Below the pieces are notes generated by a model. The model was given only the letters and a program-made list of their open reading frames with translations, was not told the origin of the DNA and made no database searches. This document shows positions 43,405-51,680 of a stretch of DNA of 64,000 nucleotides, one piece after another (the first letter of the stretch is position 1; each line of letters begins with the position of its first letter). The stretch comes from Hoeflea_A sp965249925 (lineage in GTDB: Bacteria > Pseudomonadota > Alphaproteobacteria > Rhizobiales > Rhizobiaceae). A program made the translations under genes and the position numbers. The DNA lies in contig OZ252260.1 of the NCBI GenBank assembly GCA_965249925.1, positions 3,968,001 to 4,032,000 of the forward strand. Direction: 5' to 3'.

Positions 43405-45285
43405 TCAATCGGCAGCAAGGAGGGATTCGCCTTGAGCGATTTCCGCTGTCGCGGCGAGAAAGGCACGCAGCATGTGGTTGAATGTCTCTGGATCCTCCAG
43501 AAACGGAGCGTGGCCAGCCGTCCCGACGTCCTGCGGCGCTCCCATCCAGATATTGCCGTAAGCGACCGCGCGGCAATAGTCATGATTGATGAACGGGTCT
43601 GCCGGGCCGTTGATCATGGCGAACGGCAAGGCCCCGTCGCGCATCACCCGCATCTGCCGCGGCCAGTCGATCGTCTTTAGTTTGGCGAAGGCCTGTTCGC
43701 GCGCCTGGCCGTCGGTGCGCCATACTGCGTCCCACACGAGAGGTTCCATGCCCTTCGGCATACCGATTGTGTGGATGGCGTAGTTGCGTTTCTCGCGCGG
43801 CGAGTGGAAGCGTTTCCCCGCCAGTTCCATATGCGGTGTTGGAACGTAACCGCGCGGCATGTCATCCGGAAATTTGTTGATCGGTGACGTACCGCAAATC
43901 GCCAGCGCCGACACAGGATAGCCGCGCGCCGCATACTCCAGGGCGACGTAACCACCCAAGGACCAACCGAATATCGCGGGTGTCCCGAGCTTCAACTGTT
44001 CCACCAGATCGTGCACGATGTCCGCGTAGGCCTCGACATTATAGACGTCTTCGGGATCGCTGTTGGGCGACACGCCGTGCCCCGGCAGGTCAAGAGCGAC
44101 GACCCGGAAGTCTTTTCGGAATTCTGCGAACTGGTGCCGGAACACTTCCTTGCAGGACGAGTTGCCGTGGATGAGAAGCAGCGTCCTGTCGCCTTCGCCC
44201 GTGTCTGCAACCGACACCGTGCCGTGTGGCGTTTCGACCAGTCGGTCTTCAGTCTGCAGCGCCGCGTATCGTTTGGCGCGGCCGAAGTGGCGTGCATAGG
44301 CGGCCATGGCGTTGGTTTTCATGCGGTTGAATGCGCCCCACGCTTCCTGCACGGCAGCGAACAGACCGCCCGGATAGACCACCACGATGCCGATGATCAG
44401 GCAGGCAATCAGGATATCGCGCCATGATCCGAAATCGGCGAGCACCTGTGCCAGGATGGTAATGACGAAGGCGGCGATCAGCGATCCCCAGATCGTCGAC
44501 AGTCCGCCGAGCAGCAGGATCGACAGGGTGATGGTGAGGAATCCCAGGCCGAAGACATCCGGCGATGCCACCCGCAGATAGGCGCCGTAGAAACCGCCGG
44601 CGAGACCCGGAAATACGGCCGAGGCGCATAGCGTCAACAGTCGGATTCGAGCTTCGGAAACGCCGCGCGCGATGGCATAGTATTTGTTGTCGCGCATTGC
44701 CTTGATGGCGCGGCCCAGCGACGAGCGCTCAAGTTTATAAAGAAACAGCGTCGACAGGCCGAGCAGAAGCAGCGCCAGATAGTAATAGCCGATGCGTCCG
44801 TCGCTGGAGAGCCGGTAATCGCCGAGCGTGAGGCGCGGCAACAGCACCATGCCGCTGGTGCCGCCGGTGTAGTCGGACTGGCTGACGATGATCTGCAGCA
44901 GCAACTGTGCGGCGGCCACGGTTACCAGGATGACGTAGATGCCCTCGAGCCTGAGTATGGGAACAGCAAGCAGTGCCGCGAAGGCCACCGACAGCACCGG
45001 CGCCAGCACGAGCGCCAGCCACGGGTCGATACCGAGAACCTTGCTGGCGATGCCATAGCTGTAAAGACCGATCGCAAAGAATGCCATATGGGCGAAGTTG
45101 ACGACGCCACCGAGACCCAGCGACACGTCCCAGCTGGAAGCGAGGATCGCGTAGATGAAAACCAGGATCAGCGTGTGCCGCACATAGGTATCGGTGAAAA
45201 TCCACGGAACGATAAGCAATGCCGCCAGGCTGAGCATGACCGGCAGGAACCCATTGGTTCTGTGGAAGGGTGGCGCGTATTTCAT
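43405..45285 (-). CDS. Fusion of LivM-type ABC permease and alpha/beta-hydrolase
   Basis: This 626-residue two-domain protein has as residues 1 to about 310 a complete branched-chain-amino-acid-type permease (LivM). Its features are SSWDVSLGLGGVVNFAHMAF, ERSSLGRAIKAMRDNKYYAI as the ATPase-coupling loop, and the usual end VVVYPGGLF. A linker of about 40 residues leads to a full alpha/beta-hydrolase (about 350-620). Its oxyanion region is LIHGNSS, the nucleophile Ser442 is in FGWSLGGYVAL, the acid is probably Asp563 and the base is His592 in GTAGHAPFLEDPE. The frame is continuous with no stop or rearrangement between halves. It is the last gene of the livKGFH operon, starting 3 bp after livH. 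The hydrolase should face the cytoplasm and could act on the imported compound. Its substrate is unknown; esters, lactones and amides are all possible. Confidence 0.9.
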   Translation of the reverse strand: MKYAPPFHRTNGFLPVMLSLAALLIVPWIFTDTYVRHTLILVFIYAILASSWDVSLGLGGVVNFAHMAFFAIGLYSYGIASKVLGIDPWLALVLAPVLSVAFAALLAVPILRLEGIYVILVTVAAAQLLLQIIVSQSDYTGGTSGMVLLPRLTLGDYRLSSDGRIGYYYLALLLLGLSTLFLYKLERSSLGRAIKAMRDNKYYAIARGVSEARIRLLTLCASAVFPGLAGGFYGAYLRVASPDVFGLGFLTITLSILLLGGLSTIWGSLIAAFVITILAQVLADFGSWRDILIACLIIGIVVVYPGGLFAAVQEAWGAFNRMKTNAMAAYARHFGRAKRYAALQTEDRLVETPHGTVSVADTGEGDRTLLLIHGNSSCKEVFRHQFAEFRKDFRVVALDLPGHGVSPNSDPEDVYNVEAYADIVHDLVEQLKLGTPAIFGWSLGGYVALEYAARGYPVSALAICGTSPINKFPDDMPRGYVPTPHMELAGKRFHSPREKRNYAIHTIGMPKGMEPLVWDAVWRTDGQAREQAFAKLKTIDWPRQMRVMRDGALPFAMINGPADPFINHDYCRAVAYGNIWMGAPQDVGTAGHAPFLEDPETFNHMLRAFLAATAEIAQGESLLAAD

Positions 45286-45288
45286 CCG

Positions 45289-46179
45289 CTACAGTGTCCT
45301 GGAACGGTAGCCGAACAGACCCTCGGGCTTGATCAGCAGCACCGCGATCATCATCGCGAAGAGAACGGCCGGCGCCCAGTAGAGGCCGAGGAAATAAACC
45401 GAAAAGGATTCGGCGATGCCGACAATGAAGGCGGCGTAAATGGGGCTGGTGAAGCGGGCGACGCCGCCGAGGATGACCACCACCAGCGATTTCATCAGAG
45501 GATCGGTTCCGAAGGTCGGGCTGATGAAACGCAGCGAGCCGATGAACACGCCGGCGAGGGCGGCAGTCGCCGCTGACAGGCCGATGGTCACCGCGAAAAG
45601 CAACGAGACGTTGAGCCCCATCAGTTCCGCCGCCTCGCGGTTTTGTGCTGCTGCCCGCAGCGCCCGCCCGGTCGTGGTACGGCGCAAGAAAAGCGCCAGG
45701 GCCAGCAGGATCATCAGCACGGCGATCAGGATAACAATATCCCAGAGGTTAAGTTCCGCGCCCATCAGCCCGACGGTTCCCTCGATCGGTGGCGCGATCT
45801 GCTTGTCGCGCGGCCCCCAGGTCAGCAGGATCGAATTTTCGATGATGGAGGCGGCTGCGAGTGTCGTAATGACGGCGAGCAGAACCAGATTGGTGTTGCG
45901 CTCGAACGGTTTGACCAGCGCGAAATGCAGCACGAAACCGACCCCGAACATAACGACGGCGGCGATCAGTGCCGCCAGCAGAAAGCCGACCCCGCCGGTT
46001 ACACTCTGTGCAACCTGCCACGCCACATAGGCGCCCAACGCGACGAAGGCGCCATGAGCGAAATTGAAAATGCCCAGCGTTGTCCAGACGATCGCCAGCC
46101 CGGTGGCCATGAGCGCGTAGAGACCGCCGAGCAGAATGCCCGAGACAAGCAGGAACACCAGTGTATCCGGAGCAATCAA
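45289..46179 (-). CDS. livH: Branched-chain amino acid-type ABC permease (LivH)
   Basis: This 296-residue permease has the typical LivH opening (LLGGLYALMATGLAIVWTTLG) and the coupling loop TTTGRALRAAAQNREAAELMG. It pairs with the LivM half of the next protein. It starts with TTG, overlapping the livF stop (TTGA), with GGAG 8 bp upstream; the first ATG is 21 codons in and would cut into the first membrane segment. Confidence 0.92.
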   Translation of the reverse strand: MIAPDTLVFLLVSGILLGGLYALMATGLAIVWTTLGIFNFAHGAFVALGAYVAWQVAQSVTGGVGFLLAALIAAVVMFGVGFVLHFALVKPFERNTNLVLLAVITTLAAASIIENSILLTWGPRDKQIAPPIEGTVGLMGAELNLWDIVILIAVLMILLALALFLRRTTTGRALRAAAQNREAAELMGLNVSLLFAVTIGLSAATAALAGVFIGSLRFISPTFGTDPLMKSLVVVILGGVARFTSPIYAAFIVGIAESFSVYFLGLYWAPAVLFAMMIAVLLIKPEGLFGYRSRTL

Positions 46180-46961
46180 TGGGCGTCTCCGAACATCATG
46201 GCCATGATCTCGTCATGTGACGGCATCGATGCGGCATCGATCTCCCGGGTAATCGAGCCGTGGTCGAACAGGAACAGCCGGTCGACCAGAGCGGTCAGGA
46301 ACTCGACATTCTGGTCGACGATGATCAGCGGAACGCCAGAGTCGTGTATCTGCCGGATCACCTCGCGCAGTTCTGTTCGCAGTTTCGGTGACAGGCCAAG
46401 TGTCGGCTCGTCGAGAATAAGCAGCTTCGGCAGCGCCATCAGCCCGACCGCAATGGATACCATCTGGCGCTCGCCGCCCGACAGGTAGCGGATCTTGGAG
46501 GCATGCCGTTCGCGCAGCCGCGGGAAAAGATCCCGTACAAGCGATCGCATCGCCTCGATCCCGTCGCGGCCGCGGGCCGCCAGCGGTGCGATGTCAAGCA
46601 CCTCCGCGACCGTCATTTCGGAAAACAGCTGGTTGCCCTGCATGACATAGATCAGACCGGCCGCGACCACCCGGTCGGCGCGGATGCGGCGGCGGTAGAA
46701 CAGGTCGTAGTTGATGTGACGCGAGGTGCGGGCCGGCATTTTGCCTTCCGCATTGAGCCGCTCGCCGGCAAACAGGATATCGCCGTCCCACGGATCGATC
46801 AGCCCTGCGATGGTCTTGAACAGGGTCGTTTTGCCGTGGCCGTTGGGGCCAAAGAAACCGACCGACTCGCTGTCGCTTATCGTCATGTCAACGCCGCGAA
46901 ACACGGATACCGGCGGATAGCCGCCCGACAGGTTGTTCAGTTGCAACAGCGGCGTGCTCAT
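46176..46961 (-). CDS. livF: Branched-chain amino acid-type ABC ATPase (LivF)
   Basis: This 261-residue ABC ATPase has Walker A FFGPNGHGKTTLFKTIAG, signature in YLSGGERQMVSIAVGLM, Walker B LLILDEPTLGLSP and a C-terminal LivF-like end. It carries an insertion of about 25 residues after the first beta-lobe (region of ARTSRHINYDLFYRRRIRAD) that is longer than in usual LivF. It overlaps livG by 4 bp and livH by 4 bp. Confidence 0.92.
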   Translation of the reverse strand: MSTPLLQLNNLSGGYPPVSVFRGVDMTISDSESVGFFGPNGHGKTTLFKTIAGLIDPWDGDILFAGERLNAEGKMPARTSRHINYDLFYRRRIRADRVVAAGLIYVMQGNQLFSEMTVAEVLDIAPLAARGRDGIEAMRSLVRDLFPRLRERHASKIRYLSGGERQMVSIAVGLMALPKLLILDEPTLGLSPKLRTELREVIRQIHDSGVPLIIVDQNVEFLTALVDRLFLFDHGSITREIDAASMPSHDEIMAMMFGDAH

Positions 46962-47686
46962 TCGGCCTGCCCCAGATAGGCTTCGATCACCGCCTTCTGC
47001 CGGGTGACCTCGGCCGGATCGCCGAGCGCAATAACGCGCCCCTGTTCCATCACCAGCAGCCGGCTGGAGACCGCCATCAGCAATTGCAGGACGTGTTCGA
47101 TGAGCAGGATGGACACGCCCTCTTCGTTGAGCCGGGTGATGGTGTCGCGCACCCAGTCGATCTCGCTTTCGACCAGCGACGACGCCGGCTCGTCCAGCAA
47201 CAGCAGCACCGGTTGCTGCGCCACGGCCGTCGCCATCATCAATTGCTTTTGGTAGAAGACCGGCAGCGACGCAGCCGGCAGGTTATGGAAATTGCGCGGG
47301 AAACCCACCCGTTCGGACGCTTCGTCCGCCAGCCGCTCCGCCTCGCGGCCGCGGCTGCCCTGGGTCTGCTCGATGGCGACGAGGATGTTGTCGATGCAGG
47401 ACAGCGACGTGAACACCGCCTCGCGCTGGAAGGTCCGCACCAGGCCGAGACGGGTGATGCGATGATCTGCGAGCCGCTCGATGGCCATGCCCTGAAACGC
47501 CACCTGACCACGATCGGCGCCGAACGGAATGCGGCTGATCAGATTGAACAGGGTCGACTTGCCGGACCCGTTGGGCCCGGCGATGCCGAGGATCTCGCCC
47601 GGTGCGACCTCGAAAGACACGTCGTTGACGGCAACCAGAGCACCGAACGATTTGGTCAGCCCATCGACCTTGAGCAATGGCGACAT
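46958..47686 (-). CDS. livG: Branched-chain amino acid-type ABC ATPase (LivG)
   Basis: This 242-residue ABC ATPase has Walker A GIAGPNGSGKSTLFNLIS, a variant signature region around LPVFYQKQLMMATAVAQQ where the usual LSxGQ is degenerate, and Walker B LLLLDEPASSLVE. The degenerate signature is a departure from typical LivG and may mean ATP hydrolysis relies on the partner site in LivF. It starts 13 bp after livK and overlaps livF by 4 bp. Confidence 0.9.
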   Translation of the reverse strand: MSPLLKVDGLTKSFGALVAVNDVSFEVAPGEILGIAGPNGSGKSTLFNLISRIPFGADRGQVAFQGMAIERLADHRITRLGLVRTFQREAVFTSLSCIDNILVAIEQTQGSRGREAERLADEASERVGFPRNFHNLPAASLPVFYQKQLMMATAVAQQPVLLLLDEPASSLVESEIDWVRDTITRLNEEGVSILLIEHVLQLLMAVSSRLLVMEQGRVIALGDPAEVTRQKAVIEAYLGQAE

Positions 47687-47699
47687 TGGCGAAAATGGG

Positions 47700-48932
47700 C
47701 TACTGGCTCATCCACTCCGGCGTTTTGAACTCGCCGTTCTTGTATTTCTCCGGGCTGATCATCATGCCTTTGCCGTCCTGGATCTGGAAGAAGGTGACCG
47801 GTATATGGTCGTCGCTCTGACGGGCGACATGGGTCTCCGGATCAAATTCCAGATGGCCCGACACGACCGGCCGTTTCGTCGCCCCGATGGCCTTGCCGAT
47901 CGCCGTGTAGTCGGTCGGATCGCCGACCTTTTCGAGCGCATCGAAGTAGATCGTTGCCATGTCGTAGAGTCCGGTGCCGTAAGCGCCTGAATCGACACCG
48001 TATTCCTGGCGATACTTTTCGGCCACCTCCTGGCCGCGCGGATGTGCGTCGACATCGAGCGTCGCCCCGATGGCATTATAGAGAATGCCATTCGACTTAT
48101 CGCCGGTTAGCTCGACGAATTCCGGCACCAGCGGTGCGTATTGCAGGAACACCACCGAATTGGTCGGGTTCTCGCGGAACTGGTTGGTAAACAGGGCGGC
48201 GTTGGACGGGATGTAGTCCGTGTTGATGATCACTTCCGGCGGGTTTTCGCGCACCTTCGCCAGGATTGGCCGCCAGTCGCTGACCGGTCCGAACGGCACC
48301 AGTTCGTCGACAGTAATCGTCCATCCGGCATCCTCGAATGCGACCTTCATGCCTTCCGAAATCGTTTTCGAGTAGGGATTGTCGGAGGAGATGATGGCCA
48401 CCGTCTTGTCGTTCAGCGGAAAATGCCCCGCCGCCGACAACGCTTCGATGGTCGGCGTGACATCGGTCTCATACCCTTTGAAATCGGCGGTGAAGGACCA
48501 GCAGCACGTGTAGTCTTCCGGCGCCTGGGAAACGATCGCGGCGAACTGCGGTGAAGGGCCGGCCGGCAGGTAGGGCATGTTCGCCTCGGCCATCAACTCG
48601 ACCTCGAACATCGACAGGCTGGCGTAGCCGGTGAGGATCACATGCACGCCGTCGGTCGATAGCAGCCGCTCCGCGGCCGCCGAAACATTGGCGGCGGAGT
48701 GGTCGACCACGTCGGCGGGTACCACTTCGAACGTATAGCCGGCGACGCCGCCCTCGGCGTTGGCTTCCTTGACGGCCAGTTCGACACCCTTGACGAATTC
48801 CTCGCCGTCGGAGGCGGTCGGACCGGTGAGCGGCGCCAATACTCCGATTTTAACCACCTCGGCCAACGAGGCGGTCGCCATGAAAGCGGTCGCCGCCACG
48901 GCTGCAGCCAGGGCCATCGTCAATCTTCTCAT
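47700..48932 (-). CDS. ABC transporter substrate-binding protein (LivK/amide-binding type)
   Basis: This 410-residue periplasmic type I binding protein has a signal peptide to about residue 24 (FMATASLAEVVKIGVLAPLTG). The mature part carries LLSTDGVHVILTGYASLSMF and VAIISSDNPYSKTISEGMK. A Cys-Cys pair occurs in EDYTCCWSFTADFKGYE. AGAGGAATAACCG precedes the ATG. It is the first gene of the operon and faces luxR across 159 bp. Ligands of this family include branched amino acids, amides, urea and aromatic acids; none can be assigned here. Confidence 0.9.
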   Translation of the reverse strand: MRRLTMALAAAVAATAFMATASLAEVVKIGVLAPLTGPTASDGEEFVKGVELAVKEANAEGGVAGYTFEVVPADVVDHSAANVSAAAERLLSTDGVHVILTGYASLSMFEVELMAEANMPYLPAGPSPQFAAIVSQAPEDYTCCWSFTADFKGYETDVTPTIEALSAAGHFPLNDKTVAIISSDNPYSKTISEGMKVAFEDAGWTITVDELVPFGPVSDWRPILAKVRENPPEVIINTDYIPSNAALFTNQFRENPTNSVVFLQYAPLVPEFVELTGDKSNGILYNAIGATLDVDAHPRGQEVAEKYRQEYGVDSGAYGTGLYDMATIYFDALEKVGDPTDYTAIGKAIGATKRPVVSGHLEFDPETHVARQSDDHIPVTFFQIQDGKGMMISPEKYKNGEFKTPEWMSQ

Positions 48933-48999
48933 CGGTTATTCCTCTTTGTCGGATCGCGTGTGGCCATCAAGGCTACAGGCGGCTGCAAGAGGGGCTCAA

Positions 49000-49037
49000 T
49001 TGCCAAAGTTTGCCAAAATCGAGCCGCGGGGTATAAA
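49000..49037 (+). promoter_or_regulatory. Candidate promoter with tandem repeats for luxR
   Basis: TTGCCA at 49010-49015 and TATAAA at 49032-49037 are 16 bp apart, a good sigma70-type promoter reading towards luxR (start 49092). The -35 hexamer lies in a tandem repeat: TTGCCAAA at 49000-49007 and again at 49010-49017, exactly one helical turn apart. This could be an activator or repressor site shared by luxR and the divergent liv operon. No canonical lux box (inverted CTG-N10-CAG) was seen. Confidence 0.5.
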
Positions 49038-49091
49038 TTTTCCTAAAAATGCAGGGGTCTCGGCTGCGAACGACAACATGGGAGCGCTGGC

Positions 49092-49823
49092 ATGACGCCG
49101 TGGGTGGCGGAAAGCGATTATCGGCCGGAGGATGCTGACACGGACATCAACCGTCGTATGCGCGCGATGATCGACGATCTCGGTCTCGAACACTACTCCT
49201 TTATCGTCCTGACGCCACCGCGCGACCACGCTTTTCAAATCGTCACCACGCTGCAGACCAGCTATCCGGAGGAATGGCGCGGCCGCTACATGGCCAAGCG
49301 CTATTTCGAACTCGACCCGGTGACGGCGCTGGCGCGTGAGACCGGGCGGCCGTTCCTGTGGGGGCAGGGGCGGTTTCTGCGCAGCTTCAAGAAACCGCAG
49401 CGGCTGGTCTTTGACGAGGCGCGCGTCTTCCACATCACCTATGGTCTGGGGATCCCGGTGCGTGGCGCCGACGGTTCGGTTTCGGTATTCAACGTGGTTT
49501 CGTCGGACAAGCGGCATCTGCACGATGTCACCCGTGGTGCCTATCGTCGCGTCAGCGCCGCGGCATTCGATACCCATGACATCGCGGTCAAGGCACAGAT
49601 CGACCGCGACAACATCGATGCGGACGCCATCGAACTGTCCATCCGCGAACGCGAATGTCTTGCCTGGACATTGGAAGGCAAGACCGCCGGCGAGATCGCC
49701 ACCATCCTCAGCTTGTCGGTATCCACCGTGAACCACCACGCGTTGACCGCCTCGCGCAAGCTCGGCAGCCTCAACAAGCACCATGCCGCAGTCAAGGCGC
49801 TACGCCGCGGCCTGCTGCAATAG
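49092..49823 (+). CDS. LuxR-type quorum-sensing regulator (solo)
   Basis: This 243-residue transcription factor has an N-terminal autoinducer-binding domain (about 20-165) and a C-terminal LuxR HTH (about 180-240; LSIRERECLAWTLEGKTAGE, ILSLSVSTVNHHALTASRKL). The six residues conserved in AHL pockets of TraR/LuxR are all present at a constant +5 offset from TraR: Trp62, Tyr66, Asp75, Pro76, Trp90 and Gly118. The pocket is therefore of the classical AHL type, not the W/Y-substituted type of plant-signal solos. No luxI gene occurs in the window. It is divergent from the liv/hydrolase operon, its most likely target. GGGAGC lies upstream of the ATG. Confidence 0.9.
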   Translation: MTPWVAESDYRPEDADTDINRRMRAMIDDLGLEHYSFIVLTPPRDHAFQIVTTLQTSYPEEWRGRYMAKRYFELDPVTALARETGRPFLWGQGRFLRSFKKPQRLVFDEARVFHITYGLGIPVRGADGSVSVFNVVSSDKRHLHDVTRGAYRRVSAAAFDTHDIAVKAQIDRDNIDADAIELSIRERECLAWTLEGKTAGEIATILSLSVSTVNHHALTASRKLGSLNKHHAAVKALRRGLLQ

Positions 49824-50312
49824 GTATCGCTTTACGACGGTCAACGCCCCGGATGGGGAATAGACGTTGCTATCCGCATCTTGGCTCCGACAAGTGCAGC
49901 TGTCTTACAATGTGATACACCAAGTCAATGAAACTGAGATTTGGAGCCAACGACAACCGGGCTGACTGCCGGTATTGTTGTAAGTCGCACATCGCCTTTG
50001 AGTAATGCCACAAGTGGTCTTTACGCCCCCGGTCACTTTTGGCGAGCGGATCGGTGCGCTCGCCAAATCGCGTCGCGCATCGATCCGCCTGTTTCAGGCA
50101 TCGATCCTTTTCCTACAGCGCTCTCCTCGTTCATCCGGCTCACAACGAAGCCGTGAATTGCCGGCGACATACGGCGCGGCGAATTCAATCGCCTGGCGGC
50201 ACACCGGACGCCGCATCTTGCGAGCCAACGGTTGAAATTTTGACACAGCGGTGAGACATTATGTCATTTTTAGTTGACTGTTATCATTCCGTTTATTTCG
50301 AGCCTTTGCATA
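49824..50312. other. 490-bp intergenic region with a strong hairpin
   Basis: No convincing gene is present. It contains an 11-bp perfect inverted repeat (TTTGGCGAGCG at 50038-50048, complement at 50057-50067) with an 8-base loop. No T-run follows on either strand, so it is not a classic intrinsic terminator. The last 60 bases before the araC start are AT-rich and may hold its promoter. Confidence 0.6.
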
Positions 50313-51425
50313 ATGATGGTAGCGCAGATGTCGAATATCAATCCGAATGAACACAAAGACGAAACGCCCGAAGCGCCACGTCCGCTGGAAGAAAGCCAGG
50401 GGCCCATTAGGATGTTCTCCAGCACAAACAACGTGGATGCCCAGGACCAATTGGATTACTGGAACTATCTCCAGCAACCCGCGTTCTCGTTGTGGCATAT
50501 CGACGGTGAAGCGGATCAGCTCAATGCTTCCGTTGAATTCTGGCACACTAGATCCGTCACATTCTCAGATATCCAATTTAGACCGTCCAATGGACGCCCG
50601 CACGCGTTCGAAATCGGACGTTTGGATCGGGAAATCCTGACAGTCCGAGCCTTTCGCAAGTCGGACCAACGTGGACTTCTTGGCGACGAAGAGGTGGCCT
50701 TCGGCTCCGGCGAGGTTCACATTTACCCCTACGGTCAAGAGGCGCGCTTCATTACAAGGTATGTAGATATTGCTACGGCCTACATTCCATTCAGTTTGAT
50801 CGGCTATGACCCTTCGATCTCCCCTGCACATCTTGCATTCAAAGCGGGCTCACCCGTTGCGCGGGTGCTCACTACAACGCTCTGCTCCGCCTTGGACTCT
50901 ATACGCGACGCTACTGCCGAAGATGCGCATGCTCTGAGTCAGTCCATTGCCGGACTTGTCGGCGGCTTGATCGACAGTTCTCAGCGAGGTTTCAGCGAAC
51001 GTGGGATCTTTGAACGCGAACGGAGTGCGGCAGTGCGATCGTTCATTCACCGGCACCTCTGCAACCACGACTTGACGATTGATGGAGTGTGCAGCGCCTT
51101 TGGTGCGTCACGAGCAACGATCTATCGCGAATTCGAACGCGACGGCGGAGTTGCCCGGTACATCCGACGTCATCGGCTGCAAAGGGCGATGTTGGACCTC
51201 TCGATGACACGCGCGACACGAGGACTGATTGCTGACGTCGCGCAAAAATACGGGTTTCAAGACGTCAGCAGCTTTTCCCGGGCCTTTCGTCATCAGTTTG
51301 GTGCGGCACCGAGCGACTATGTCGGACAGGCGGAAGGTCATGACATGCCTCGATTGGATGACACAAGCGATCAGTATTCGAGATCGGAAGCAAGAGTCGA
51401 CAGCTGGTTCGCGTTGTCACAGTAG
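50313..51425 (+). CDS. AraC-family regulator
   Basis: This protein of about 370 residues has an N-terminal cupin-like AraC-binding domain (about 50-200, ending near ATAYIPFSLIGYD) and a C-terminal double HTH (about 250-355; IDGVCSAFGASRATIYREFE and LIADVAQKYGFQDVSSFSRA). ATGs at 50313, 50316 and 50328 are all possible and none has a strong Shine-Dalgarno. Base composition is visibly lower in GC than the flanking genes. No metabolic gene is adjacent, so neither target nor ligand can be proposed. Confidence 0.88.
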   Translation: MMVAQMSNINPNEHKDETPEAPRPLEESQGPIRMFSSTNNVDAQDQLDYWNYLQQPAFSLWHIDGEADQLNASVEFWHTRSVTFSDIQFRPSNGRPHAFEIGRLDREILTVRAFRKSDQRGLLGDEEVAFGSGEVHIYPYGQEARFITRYVDIATAYIPFSLIGYDPSISPAHLAFKAGSPVARVLTTTLCSALDSIRDATAEDAHALSQSIAGLVGGLIDSSQRGFSERGIFERERSAAVRSFIHRHLCNHDLTIDGVCSAFGASRATIYREFERDGGVARYIRRHRLQRAMLDLSMTRATRGLIADVAQKYGFQDVSSFSRAFRHQFGAAPSDYVGQAEGHDMPRLDDTSDQYSRSEARVDSWFALSQ

Positions 51426-51680
51426 TACCGCCCAGAGATCGGAAAGCCGCGTGTAGCGACGGGCAGATATCCGCCTGCACGCCACATGAGGCGATATGCT
51501 TGCTGCCTCGATGTTGCAGAAGTCGCCGACGCTGCGAATGCGGTCATCGTCCGTCGCACGGGACGCTCAATTGAGATGACACCCGGGGCCGCACGCCATG
51601 GGCAAAGCCCAGCCGCCGATGGCGGTTATGACGGCGTTTTGTCTGCAGCGGAAGCAATAGCGGGCACGGCCGCTGAGGAG

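Noticed and set aside
48933..49091. lux box between livK and luxR
   Set aside because: No 18-22-bp inverted repeat with the CTG-N10-CAG core was found; only direct repeats and a short CAG-GCGG-CTG hairpin are present.
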